A model generated the notes under the pieces. That model made no database searches. It worked only from the letters and a program-made list of their open reading frames with translations, and was not told where the DNA came from. Made by a program: the position numbers and the translations under genes. 16,984 nt of DNA from SZUA-430 sp044375275 (GTDB taxonomy: Bacteria > Pseudomonadota > Alphaproteobacteria > Micropepsales > Micropepsaceae): assembly GCA_044375275.1 (NCBI GenBank), contig JBILMZ010000056.1, forward strand, positions 1 to 16,984, in the 5' to 3' direction. Below, one piece after another: positions 7,638 through 14,712 of the stretch; positions within the stretch are counted from its first letter, which is position 1, and the number at the start of each line of letters is the position of its first letter.

Positions 7638-9026
7638 ATGGACTTCACGGGACCGCCCAAGACAGGCGCGCAACCCGTACCGACCTTTTCCGCTAGCGTG
7701 CTGTCGGCATTTCGCAATGACGCCAGTTCAGGCATTCGCCTGCGCACGCTCGTCTTCATCAGGTCGCTGGGCATCGTCGGCCAGGTCGTTTCGATTGTCA
7801 TCGTGTTCTTCGGCCTGAAGTACCAGATGCCAATCGGACAGTGCCTCGCAGTCGTCGCAATCGCGCTCGCGTTCAATACCGCATTGGTGGTGCTCTACCC
7901 GAGCATCCACATCCTCAGCGAACGCGATGCGGCTGCGCATCTGGCCTTTGACATATGCCAGCTGACGGCAATGCTGGCCCTGACCGGGGGGATCGAAAAC
8001 CCGTTTGCGCTCCTGTACCTGGCCCCGATCGTCATTGCCGCCAGCAATCTCAGCCTGGGCGCGACCTTGTCCCTGGCCATGCTGGCGTTCGGCAGTATTT
8101 CCTGTATCGCCGTGTTTCACTGGCCCCTGCCCTGGGACCCGCAGGCTCCCCTCCTCCTGCCGCCGCTCTTCGTGGCTGGCAACTGGATCTCATTGAGCCT
8201 GGGTATCGGCTTTTGCCTGATCTACGCATGGCGCACGGCCGACGAGGCGAGGCGCATGCAGGCAGCACTTGCTGTCACCCAGTCCGCTCTGTCACGCGAG
8301 CAACGCCTGTCGGACCTGGGCGCACTCGCCGCTGCGGCCGCCCATGAACTGGGCACGCCATTGGGCACGATCGCGATCGTGGCACGTGAACTCGAACGGG
8401 ACATGGGCCCCGACAGCAAGTGGATTGAAGATGTGAGGCTCCTGCGAGGACAGGCCGAGAGATGCCGGCAAATCCTATCGCAGCTCTCGCAGCAGGACAC
8501 GGATGAAGACAACATCTCGAAGCATCTGCCGCTCGCAGCCCTCATCGACGAGATCGCGGACCCGCACCGCGGGTTCGGTATCGATGTCGAAGTGAACATT
8601 CTTACGCCCGGCGCACTGTCTGTCGTACGCTTGCCGGAAGTGATGCATGGCCTCGGAAATCTGGTTGAAAATGCGGTCGATTTTGCAAGCACCCGGGTCT
8701 CGATCGAAGCATCATGGGACGATGCCTTGATCACGATGACCATCACGGATGACGGATCAGGATTCGATCCCGAAATTCTCGCGAGGCTGGGTGAGCCCTA
8801 CGTGACGTCCCGCGCAGGATCAGAGGCACCACGGCCCGCGAACGCGAATTCGAGCACCCATTCCGAAGGTCACGCAGGACTCGGCCTCGGCTTCTTTATC
8901 GCCAAAACGCTTCTAGAACGCATCGGTGGACAAATGACGTTTGGTAACCACCCGGGGGCCGGCGCTCGCATCAAGTTAATTATTCCGCGAGAAAGTTTGG
9001 AGAATCCGATGAGAAATCGCGTGTAA
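7638..9026 (+). CDS. regB: Redox-sensing histidine kinase RegB/PrrB/ActS
   Basis: A 462-residue inner-membrane sensor kinase of the RegB family, which reads the quinone pool and redox state and phosphorylates RegA. The N-terminal half has about six hydrophobic segments (about 36-60, 66-88, 103-117, 122-137, 141-162 and 172-197). GGIENPF at 117-123 is the family's conserved ubiquinone-binding heptapeptide. The H-box AAHELGTPLGT has the phospho-accepting H236. GQAERCRQIL carries C276 at the position of the redox-box cysteine of Rhodobacter RegB. The ATPase has the N-box N341/N345, DDGSGF at 371-376 and GLGLGFFIAKTLLER from 414. The loop before the last motif (about 392-412) is rich in A, S, N and H. 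The ATG at 7638 has a weak ribosome site; translation may be coupled to the ankyrin gene. Confidence 0.95.
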   Translation: MDFTGPPKTGAQPVPTFSASVLSAFRNDASSGIRLRTLVFIRSLGIVGQVVSIVIVFFGLKYQMPIGQCLAVVAIALAFNTALVVLYPSIHILSERDAAAHLAFDICQLTAMLALTGGIENPFALLYLAPIVIAASNLSLGATLSLAMLAFGSISCIAVFHWPLPWDPQAPLLLPPLFVAGNWISLSLGIGFCLIYAWRTADEARRMQAALAVTQSALSREQRLSDLGALAAAAAHELGTPLGTIAIVARELERDMGPDSKWIEDVRLLRGQAERCRQILSQLSQQDTDEDNISKHLPLAALIDEIADPHRGFGIDVEVNILTPGALSVVRLPEVMHGLGNLVENAVDFASTRVSIEASWDDALITMTITDDGSGFDPEILARLGEPYVTSRAGSEAPRPANANSSTHSEGHAGLGLGFFIAKTLLERIGGQMTFGNHPGAGARIKLIIPRESLENPMRNRV

Positions 9027-9110
9027 CGGACCCCTGCAGCGCTAGCATAACTGTTTCATCGGTCCTATATTCCTCCCTTCGAACAATCCTTAATCTCAAG
9101 GGAATCTCCC

Positions 9111-9662
9111 GTGGCACTTTCCGCTGAGGGCTTGCCCGACAAATCATTGCTCCTTGTCGATGATGACGCCCCCTTCCGCCAGCGACTCGCGCGGGCCATG
9201 GAAGCGCGCGGTTTCATCGTGACAGCTGCAGAAACGGCGGATGAGGCCATGGCGATCTCTCGCCGCACGCCGCCGGCGTTTGCAGTGGTGGATCTCCGTC
9301 TCGGTCAGTCGGGCAATGGCCTGGACGTGGTCGACGTCATTCACCAGACCCGCCCCGACGCACGAGTCGTTGTCCTCACCGGATACGGCAACATCACGAC
9401 AGCCGTCGCGGCAGTGAAGCACGGCGCGATCGACTATCTGTCCAAGCCCGCTGACGCAGACGACGTGGCAGCCGCACTGCTTGCCCATCCCCGGTCCAAG
9501 CCGGCCCCGCCCGACAATCCCATGTCAGCAGACCGTGTGCGCTGGGAGCATATCCAGCGCGTGTATGAACTTTGCGGCCAGAACGTCTCCGAGACAGCCC
9601 GCAGGCTCAACATGCATCGCAGGACCCTGCAGCGCATTCTGGCAAAGCGTTCCCCGAAATAG
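9111..9662 (+). CDS. regA: Redox response regulator RegA/PrrA/ActR
   Basis: A 183-residue two-domain DNA-binding response regulator, partner of RegB. In relatives it controls respiration, photosynthesis, and carbon and nitrogen fixation genes in response to redox state. The receiver domain has the acidic pair D17/D18, phospho-acceptor D61 in VVDLRLG, T90 and K112. A short proline-rich linker (128-138) leads to a Fis-type helix-turn-helix, NVSETARRLNMHRRTLQRIL (158-177), which is nearly invariant in the RegA family. The GTG at 9111 is preceded by AGGGA seven bases upstream and gives the usual N-terminus. It lies 84 bases after regB in the same direction, so it may have its own promoter as well as read-through. 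It ends 3 bases from the mmcB stop. Confidence 0.96.
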   Translation: MALSAEGLPDKSLLLVDDDAPFRQRLARAMEARGFIVTAAETADEAMAISRRTPPAFAVVDLRLGQSGNGLDVVDVIHQTRPDARVVVLTGYGNITTAVAAVKHGAIDYLSKPADADDVAAALLAHPRSKPAPPDNPMSADRVRWEHIQRVYELCGQNVSETARRLNMHRRTLQRILAKRSPK

Positions 9663-9665
9663 GAT

Positions 9666-10112
9666 CTACGGAACCGGAAGATCGGTGTTGAGGCGCGCGA
9701 TGCGCTCTGCAGCCGAGCGCGCGAAGCGGATGAGCATTGACTTGCGGCGCGCCGCTGAAACCTGAAACTGCTGGGATGCCCTGACAATGGCGCCGCCAAA
9801 CCGGTCGGCGATGATCAGGCCATGGTCAGTGGGAAGATGGTGCTCCGGAAACCCCTCGGGCACCGCAAAAAAATACTCGTCACAATACTCCAGATACTCC
9901 GTCCATTTCCTGTCCCCGCGCAGGTCCTCGACGCTGACCTTGATCTCCACGCCGACAAGTCCGCCGGACGCAGTCACGGCTGCAATGTCGAGGCGCCGGC
10001 CGCTGGGCAGCGTGAACTCTGCCAGGGGCGAATGTCCAAGCTCCAGCATGAGCCGGCTGACGCCGCGAACCACATCAGGGGTTGAACCAAAGGTGCGATA
10101 GGTTTCTGCCAT
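9666..10112 (-). CDS. mmcB: MmcB-family DNA repair protein (PD-(D/E)xK nuclease fold)
   Basis: A 148-residue protein of the alphaproteobacterial MmcB family, whose Caulobacter member is linked to DNA damage repair. The restriction-endonuclease-like core is visible: E32, then GRRLDIAAV with D42, then GVEIKVS with E56 and K58 forming the D...ExK triad, and a conserved DLRGDRKWTEYLEYCDEYFF stretch (63-82). Length and motif order fit the family. The ATG at 10112 is the only sensible start. It is convergent with regA (3 bases between stops) and separated from the diiron gene upstream by a strong terminator, so it needs its own promoter in 10113-10141. A LexA-type GTTC-N7-GTTC box was not evident there. 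Confidence 0.85.
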   Translation of the reverse strand: MAETYRTFGSTPDVVRGVSRLMLELGHSPLAEFTLPSGRRLDIAAVTASGGLVGVEIKVSVEDLRGDRKWTEYLEYCDEYFFAVPEGFPEHHLPTDHGLIIADRFGGAIVRASQQFQVSAARRKSMLIRFARSAAERIARLNTDLPVP

Positions 10113-10141
10113 GCCTCAGCATAACCGATGCCCGCAGATAC

Positions 10142-10169
10142 AAAAAAGGGCGGCCAACAAGACCGCCCC
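10142..10169 (-). terminator. Rho-independent terminator of the diiron gene
   Basis: Read on the minus strand, GGGCGG (plus 10168-10163) pairs with CCGCCC (plus 10153-10148). Two further inner pairs leave a five-base loop, and a run of six T follows (plus 10147-10142). It lies about 24 bases after the diiron gene stop and should insulate mmcB from that transcript. Confidence 0.9.
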
Positions 10170-10192
10170 ATGAACCGTATTGCAGGCAGGCC

Positions 10193-11311
10193 CTATTCGG
10201 CTGCGAGCAGGGAACTGCCGGATGTCTTGCCGAAGTTCACCGTCTGGAGATAGCGGATGCCTTCTTCAGCGATGTCATCGCCGATCATGCGGTCACCCTC
10301 GGCCTTCAGCTCGTCCATGTTCACATACATGGCGTAGAAGGCCTTGGTACGGTCGGTGATGATGCCGGCCTTCAGCAGGGTCTTGATAAGAACGCGGAAG
10401 ATGTCGGTCGACTCGCGCATGCGGTCCTTGCGATGCTCGTCCGTGATGGCTTCCATCAGGGCCTGCTGGGCATCCTGCCACTCGATGCCGACCATGGCAT
10501 AGACCGACTTCATCTGCTCCGGATTGATGAGGTTGAACAGCAGCGTCTGGAAGCAGCTGGCTGCCCAGTCTTCGACGATGTTCTGCTCTTCCGGGCTCAG
10601 CTTCGGGATCGTGCGGTCAGCCCAGATCTTGCCGAACTTGTGGTGGAACGCTTCGTCCGTCATGACGAGTTGTGTCAGGCGCACCAGCAGCGGATCGCGC
10701 GATCGCGTGTACAGCGTCGCGAAGGCGCCCATGGCAAGACCTTCAACCAGCATCTGCATGCCAACGATCTTCTTGTAGACCTCAGGCGCCAGGACGAGTT
10801 CCGTCAGCAGGCTGCCAAGCGTCGGACCGACAGGCAGGGGCTTGCCCCAGCGTGCCTGGACGTAGCGGGCAAAGCCCGTCACGTGACGCGCTTCTTCGCG
10901 CGCCTGGTTGGCGGCATATTCCTGTGCGCCCGGATCCTTCAGGATATGGCAGAGCGAAGCCGACAGCGACAGGGCTCCCTGCTCGCCATGCAGGATCGAC
11001 GAGAGGATCCAGCGTGCGGATTCGTTTGCAAACTTCACGCGGTCGCGACCGGACAGCTTCTCGCCCAGCTTGGTCTGGAAAATCGGGAAGAACTCATCGG
11101 GAAGAATGGCTTCATTCTCGATGTCGAAGGGCTCGCTGAAGTCGATGTACTTCTTGTCGAGTGGGTCCCAGAAGTGGTCGTGGGTCGCCGAAATGATCTT
11201 GTCAAAGGCCGTGGAGCGATCGTTGTAGCGATCAGCATTCATCATGGCCGGAAAGTCGGTCGGATCCAGCGCGTCATACGCGTTGTCCTTGGTGATCTGC
11301 TTCGTAGTCAT
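10193..11311 (-). CDS. Ferritin-like diiron protein, possible oxygenase/oxidase
   Basis: A 372-residue soluble, mostly helical protein with a complete carboxylate-bridged diiron ligand set: E110 (HGEQ), E140 and H143 (EARH), E190 (VEGLA), and E220 and H223 (EAFH). The ExxH glutamates sit 30 residues after their partners in both helix pairs, the regular pattern of ferritin-like, R2-like and AurF-like diiron enzymes. Such proteins activate O2 for oxidation, N-oxygenation or desaturation; which applies here cannot be read from the sequence. The ATG at 11311 has AGGA closely upstream. A TTG at 11350 is rejected because it lies in the probable promoter. It is a single-gene transcript with a terminator behind and two operator-like dyads in front. 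It diverges from an RND exporter across a long spacer. Confidence 0.8.
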   Translation of the reverse strand: MTTKQITKDNAYDALDPTDFPAMMNADRYNDRSTAFDKIISATHDHFWDPLDKKYIDFSEPFDIENEAILPDEFFPIFQTKLGEKLSGRDRVKFANESARWILSSILHGEQGALSLSASLCHILKDPGAQEYAANQAREEARHVTGFARYVQARWGKPLPVGPTLGSLLTELVLAPEVYKKIVGMQMLVEGLAMGAFATLYTRSRDPLLVRLTQLVMTDEAFHHKFGKIWADRTIPKLSPEEQNIVEDWAASCFQTLLFNLINPEQMKSVYAMVGIEWQDAQQALMEAITDEHRKDRMRESTDIFRVLIKTLLKAGIITDRTKAFYAMYVNMDELKAEGDRMIGDDIAEEGIRYLQTVNFGKTSGSSLLAAE

Positions 11312-11348
11312 GGTCCTGCAACTCCCGTTCGTGCGACTGACGCTCAAC

Positions 11349-11381
11349 AAAATACATAAATGACGCTGGCGTCAACTTCAA
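11349..11381 (-). promoter_or_regulatory. Candidate promoter of the diiron gene
   Basis: On the minus strand, TTGACG (plus 11375-11370) is followed after 15 bases by TATTTT (plus 11354-11349). The alternative pair TTGAAG (plus 11381-11376) and TATGTA (plus 11358-11353) has the ideal 17-base spacer but a weaker -10. Either places transcription start about 30-35 bases before the ATG at 11311. Both overlap the first operator-like palindrome, as expected for repression. Confidence 0.45.
11361..11374. promoter_or_regulatory. Operator-like palindrome 1 (TGACGC-N2-GCGTCA)
   Basis: TGACGCTGGCGTCA has perfect six-base arms around a two-base centre. It overlaps the candidate -35/-10 region of the diiron gene. 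The form and size are typical of operators bound by TetR-type dimers. No TetR gene lies in the window. Confidence 0.6.
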
Positions 11382-11384
11382 AAG

Positions 11385-11398
11385 TGACGTTCCAGTCA
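11385..11398. promoter_or_regulatory. Operator-like palindrome 2 (TGAC-N6-GTCA)
   Basis: TGACGTTCCAGTCA shares 10 of 14 bases with palindrome 1, including both TGAC/GTCA ends. It starts exactly 24 bp from palindrome 1, a little over two helical turns. The pair looks like a duplicated operator for one regulator, the second copy being less symmetric. Confidence 0.55.
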
Positions 11399-11824
11399 GG
11401 TTTGATAATGCCACGCTCCGGTTAGAACGGCCTTAAGGGGCATCATGCTATGCTTAATTCAACTCTAGATAGAATTGCCGCTCTGACTGCGACCTACACT
11501 CCACACTTCATCCGGGTAATCAGAAAGTGCCTCAACCTAATAGTTCGCGCCGTGCTCCGAATATGTTAGAGCAAATAGAAATGGAACGCTGTGTCCGCAA
11601 TTTGCGTGGCGCAGTAGACCACGGTGCGCGATCATTTGGGGGCAGATGGTCTGGCCGGACTTGTGGATGGAGGGGGCTCGAAATGGATACGTCGCATGCG
11701 GACACAAGCCGTCCGCAATCGGGCAAAGCGACTGCTTTCGGCACTGTACATCTCATCAATTCAAATAGAATCTCATAAAAACAGCAGATAAGCGCCGACG
11801 ACGCGTGGGGAGTAAACGAGTTCA
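11399..11824. other. Gene-free spacer between the diiron gene operators and the RND exporter
   Basis: About 425 bases without a believable gene. The 83-codon frame at 11527-11778 has no family look and no good ribosome site. The spacer is more AT-rich than the genes beside it and contains ordered sequence. GTCCGCAAT occurs at 11593-11601 and 11711-11719, and TGCGGAC at 11697-11703 faces the second copy as a hairpin. AATTCAA followed by TAGAAT appears at 11456-11475 and 11758-11771. TAGAAT at 11766-11771 is a possible -10 for the exporter without a clear -35. It may hold a long leader, a small RNA or further operators. Confidence 0.5.
11697..11717. repeat. Inverted repeat in the exporter upstream region
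   Basis: TGCGGAC (11697-11703) and GTCCGCA (11711-11717) are perfect seven-base arms around a seven-base loop. The right arm extends to GTCCGCAAT, which is repeated directly at 11593-11601. No T-run follows, so it is not a terminator. It may be an operator dyad or part of a structured RNA. Confidence 0.45.
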
Positions 11825-14566
11825 ATGATCAGGATTCTTGAAACAATCTTTTTCCGCGGCCGCGTGCTCGTGCTGGCGGTCATCGCGCTTGTCACGATCG
11901 TGCTGGGTTACGAAGCCACGAAGCTCCGCATGGATGCCGGCTTCTACAAGAGCCTGCCGACCGATCACCCCTACATCGACACGTTCCTGGAGTATCAGGA
12001 CCGACTGTTTGGCGCGAACCGTGTCATTATCGTGTTGCAGAACACCAAAGGCGACATCTGGAACAAGCCGTTCCTGAAGACCCTGGACGAAGTCACGAAG
12101 GCGATTTTCTACCTGCCGGGCGTCGACCGCAAGACAGTCACCAGCCTCTGGACTCCCAACACCCGAATTCTGGAAATCACCGAAGACGGCATCAACGCAC
12201 GCGACGTCATCCCGGGCACCATTACGCCCGACGAGATGGAAGGCGCGGCCATCAAGCAGCTTCGAAATGACGTCCTGAAGGGCAACCTGGTCGGCCGCCT
12301 CGTTTCGAACGACTTCAGCTCCTCGATGGTTGTCACCGAACTCTTGGAGTACGACCCTGCCACCCAGCAACGCCTGGACTACATCGCCCTCGGTGAGCAG
12401 CTCGAAAAGGAAATTCGCGGCAAGTTCGAAAAGGACGGCATCAAGGTCCACATCATCGGCTTCGCGAAGAACATTTCCGATATCGCCAAGGGCGGTAGCG
12501 AATCCGCGCCTCTCTTCTTCGGCGGCGCGTTCATCCTCACCGTGCTGGCCGTATATTTCTATTGCCGCAACTGGAACCTGACCTGGCTGACCGTCGGCTG
12601 CTCGGCCACGTCGGTGGTCTGGCAATTCGGCATGATCACGCTTCTGGGCTTTGGTCTGGACCCCCTCGCGATCCTCGTGCCGTTCCTTGTGTTCGCCATC
12701 GGCACCAGTCACGGCGTGCAACAGCTGAACATGATAACGGCCGAAATATCCCACGGCTCGACTCCCGAACAGGCGGCACGCTCAAGCTTCCGCGGCCTTC
12801 TGATCCCGGGTTCGTTGTCGCTGGTAACCGCCGTGGTCGGCTTCGCCGCCCTTCTGGTCGTTCCGATCCCTCAGATTCAGGAACTCGCGATAACGGCGTC
12901 GATCGGTACCGGACTGAAGCTGATCTCGAACCTGATCATGTTGCCGGTCATCTCGTCGTACTTCACCTATGACGACGGCTACCGTGCCCGCGTAACGGCT
13001 GCGCGTGACTCCCGCGCAAAGTACATCAAGCTGCTCGGCGTCTTCGGCCGTCCGGCAGTCGCATTCCCGGTGACATTCGTGTTCCTGTGCATGTTTGGCG
13101 GCGCGGTTTACTACAGCCAGGATCGCCACGTCGGCGACTTGCACCCGGGCTCGCCGGAGTTGCGCCCCGACGCGCGCTACAATCTCGATGCCAAGCTGAT
13201 TTCCGAGAAGTTCTCGGTCGGTCTGGACCTCTTCACGGTCATCGTCGAAACGCCGCCAGAGTCGTGCGTGGACTATCAGTCGATGGTCTACATGAACGAA
13301 TTCAGCTGGTACATGCGCAACGTCGAAGGTGTCCGTGACGTGCAGAGCGCAGCCTTCGTCGCCAAGACGATCGCAGCAGGCTGGAACGAAGGAAACCTCA
13401 AGTGGCGCGCCCTGCCCCACGACCGTTCGGCGCTGGTACAGGCAACGGGTCCGATCGGCTCTAGCTCGGGCCTGATCGACAACAACTGTACGATCATGCC
13501 GCTGCAGATCTTCCTCGTCGACGGCAAGGCCACGACGTTGAAGAACATAGTGCACGCCGTCGAAGATTGGATTGAGGCCCGTGGCTTCACGCCAGTGCTG
13601 TCGGCCGGCCGCGCCAACGGTACGCGCATCATGCCGCCGGAATTCCTGCCGGACGGCAAGCCGCTGCGCGACGAGCAGAGCCCGACTTCAACCTGGACCG
13701 TCAACCGCGAGCAGGCGACAAATCTGATCTACACGGCGCCTGAAGCCGTGAAGGACCAGCCACAAACGTGGACGGTCAAGGGCTACCTCGCACCGCCACC
13801 CGACAAGTTCGAGCTGCGCGGCCTGGTTGGCAAGGTCGTCGAGGGCGCCGAAGGCACCGTCGAAGTGAAGGTTGGAAAGGATGGCACGGCAAAGGTCGAC
13901 CTGCTTCCGCTGATCTCGAAGCCTGAGTTCGCCAAGGCCGAGCTTTTCGTGATTGACGGCGTTCCCGACGCCTTCAGTATTCGCATGGCCTCGGGCAACT
14001 CGGGTGTGACTGCGGCCGTGAATGAGACGCTGGAGATCTACGAAGTTCCATCCACGCTGATCGTGTTCGCCATGGTGCTCTTCCTGACCTACATCACCTA
14101 CTTTGACTGGCGCGCTGCCGTCGGCTGCATGCTGCCGCTGCTCTTTGCGACGTTCTTCGGCTACTTCTTCATGATGGAGCTGGACATCGGCCTGAAGGTA
14201 TCGACACTGCCCGTCATCGTGCTGGTCGTAGGCGTGGGCGTCGACTACGCCTACTACATCTACAATCGCTTGCAGTACCACCTGTCCCAGGGTGTGAACA
14301 TTACCGAAGCCTACGAGGAAACCATCCTCGAAACCGGCAACGGCGTGTTCTTCACCGCCCTGAACTTCGCGGTCGGCGTTTCGACCTGGTCGTTCTCGCC
14401 GCTGAAGTTCCAGGCCGACATGGGTACCCTGCTGACCTTCATGTTCATGACAAACATGATCATGGCGCTCACCGCACTTCCCGGCATCGCTGTGGTTATC
14501 GACACCCTGATCCCGCGCAGGAAGCTGCCCTATCCGGGCCCGGAATCGGGAGGCCACTGGCACTAG
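11825..14566 (+). CDS. RND-superfamily (MMPL-like) exporter
   Basis: A 913-residue inner-membrane protein with the 1+5 / 1+5 helix plan of RND permeases. Helices lie at about 11-30, 230-247, 252-275, 279-297, 326-347, 356-380, 411-430, 742-760, 763-783, 793-812, 838-855 and 866-895, with large periplasmic loops after helices 1 and 7. The TM10 motif VVGVGVDYAYYIYNR (801-815) has the proton-relay GxxxDY core. The matching TM4 motif is FAIGTSHGVQQLN (290-302), without the Asp. Loop 2 is unusually large, with an extra Pro-, Lys- and Thr-rich stretch at about 592-720. The ATG at 11825 is the first in frame, with GGGAG and ACGAG upstream. The group exports lipids, hopanoids or other hydrophobic molecules; no outer-membrane or adaptor gene is nearby. 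The substrate is unknown. Confidence 0.88.
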   Translation: MIRILETIFFRGRVLVLAVIALVTIVLGYEATKLRMDAGFYKSLPTDHPYIDTFLEYQDRLFGANRVIIVLQNTKGDIWNKPFLKTLDEVTKAIFYLPGVDRKTVTSLWTPNTRILEITEDGINARDVIPGTITPDEMEGAAIKQLRNDVLKGNLVGRLVSNDFSSSMVVTELLEYDPATQQRLDYIALGEQLEKEIRGKFEKDGIKVHIIGFAKNISDIAKGGSESAPLFFGGAFILTVLAVYFYCRNWNLTWLTVGCSATSVVWQFGMITLLGFGLDPLAILVPFLVFAIGTSHGVQQLNMITAEISHGSTPEQAARSSFRGLLIPGSLSLVTAVVGFAALLVVPIPQIQELAITASIGTGLKLISNLIMLPVISSYFTYDDGYRARVTAARDSRAKYIKLLGVFGRPAVAFPVTFVFLCMFGGAVYYSQDRHVGDLHPGSPELRPDARYNLDAKLISEKFSVGLDLFTVIVETPPESCVDYQSMVYMNEFSWYMRNVEGVRDVQSAAFVAKTIAAGWNEGNLKWRALPHDRSALVQATGPIGSSSGLIDNNCTIMPLQIFLVDGKATTLKNIVHAVEDWIEARGFTPVLSAGRANGTRIMPPEFLPDGKPLRDEQSPTSTWTVNREQATNLIYTAPEAVKDQPQTWTVKGYLAPPPDKFELRGLVGKVVEGAEGTVEVKVGKDGTAKVDLLPLISKPEFAKAELFVIDGVPDAFSIRMASGNSGVTAAVNETLEIYEVPSTLIVFAMVLFLTYITYFDWRAAVGCMLPLLFATFFGYFFMMELDIGLKVSTLPVIVLVVGVGVDYAYYIYNRLQYHLSQGVNITEAYEETILETGNGVFFTALNFAVGVSTWSFSPLKFQADMGTLLTFMFMTNMIMALTALPGIAVVIDTLIPRRKLPYPGPESGGHWH

Positions 14567-14605
14567 CCCGGTTGTCCGAAAACACCATGCGGATTATCAT
14601 TGCAG

Positions 14606-14638
14606 GGGCTGGAACGTTAACGTTCCAGCCCTTTTTTT
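14606..14638 (+). terminator. Rho-independent terminator of the RND gene (26-bp perfect palindrome)
   Basis: Bases 14606-14631 form a perfect 26-bp palindrome: arm GGGCTGGAACGTT and its exact complement. It folds as an 11-bp stem with a TTAA loop, followed by seven T (14632-14638). It lies 40 bases after the exporter stop, a strong intrinsic terminator for the plus strand. Confidence 0.95.
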
Positions 14639-14658
14639 ATGGCAGAACGGGAGTGAGG

Positions 14659-14695
14659 AACGTTTCAGGCCAAACGGTCACGAGCGTTTCAGCCC
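14659..14695 (+). repeat. Two degraded copies of the terminator right arm
   Basis: AACGTTTCAGGCC (14659-14671) and AGCGTTTCAGCCC (14683-14695) each differ at two positions from the terminator right arm AACGTTCCAGCCC (14619-14631). They are spaced 24 bp apart in the short leader of the terB-like gene. Either could in principle pair with the terminator left arm. Confidence 0.55.
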
Positions 14696-14712
14696 AGAGG
14701 GAATGACAGCTG

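Noticed and set aside
9028..9065. GGACC/GGTCC arms in the regB-regA gap
   Set aside because: Five-base arms around a 28-base loop are expected by chance.
11312..11350. TTG start for the diiron gene
   Set aside because: It lies within the likely -10 region. The ATG at 11311 has a nearer ribosome site.
10082..11359. 425-codon open frame on the plus strand
   Set aside because: It lies antisense to the whole diiron gene, and its residues show no family pattern. The minus-strand frame has intact metal-ligand motifs, a promoter and a terminator.
11527..11778. 83-codon open frame in the diiron-RND spacer
   Set aside because: No ribosome site, no recognisable domain, and composition unlike the neighbouring proteins. 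It also covers the inverted and direct repeats.
11822..12754. 310-codon open frame on the minus strand, with similar ones at 12782-13555 and 13688-14563
   Set aside because: All are antisense shadows of the RND exporter, rich in H, D, R and Q as expected from complemented GC-rich codons. The plus frame has clear membrane helices.
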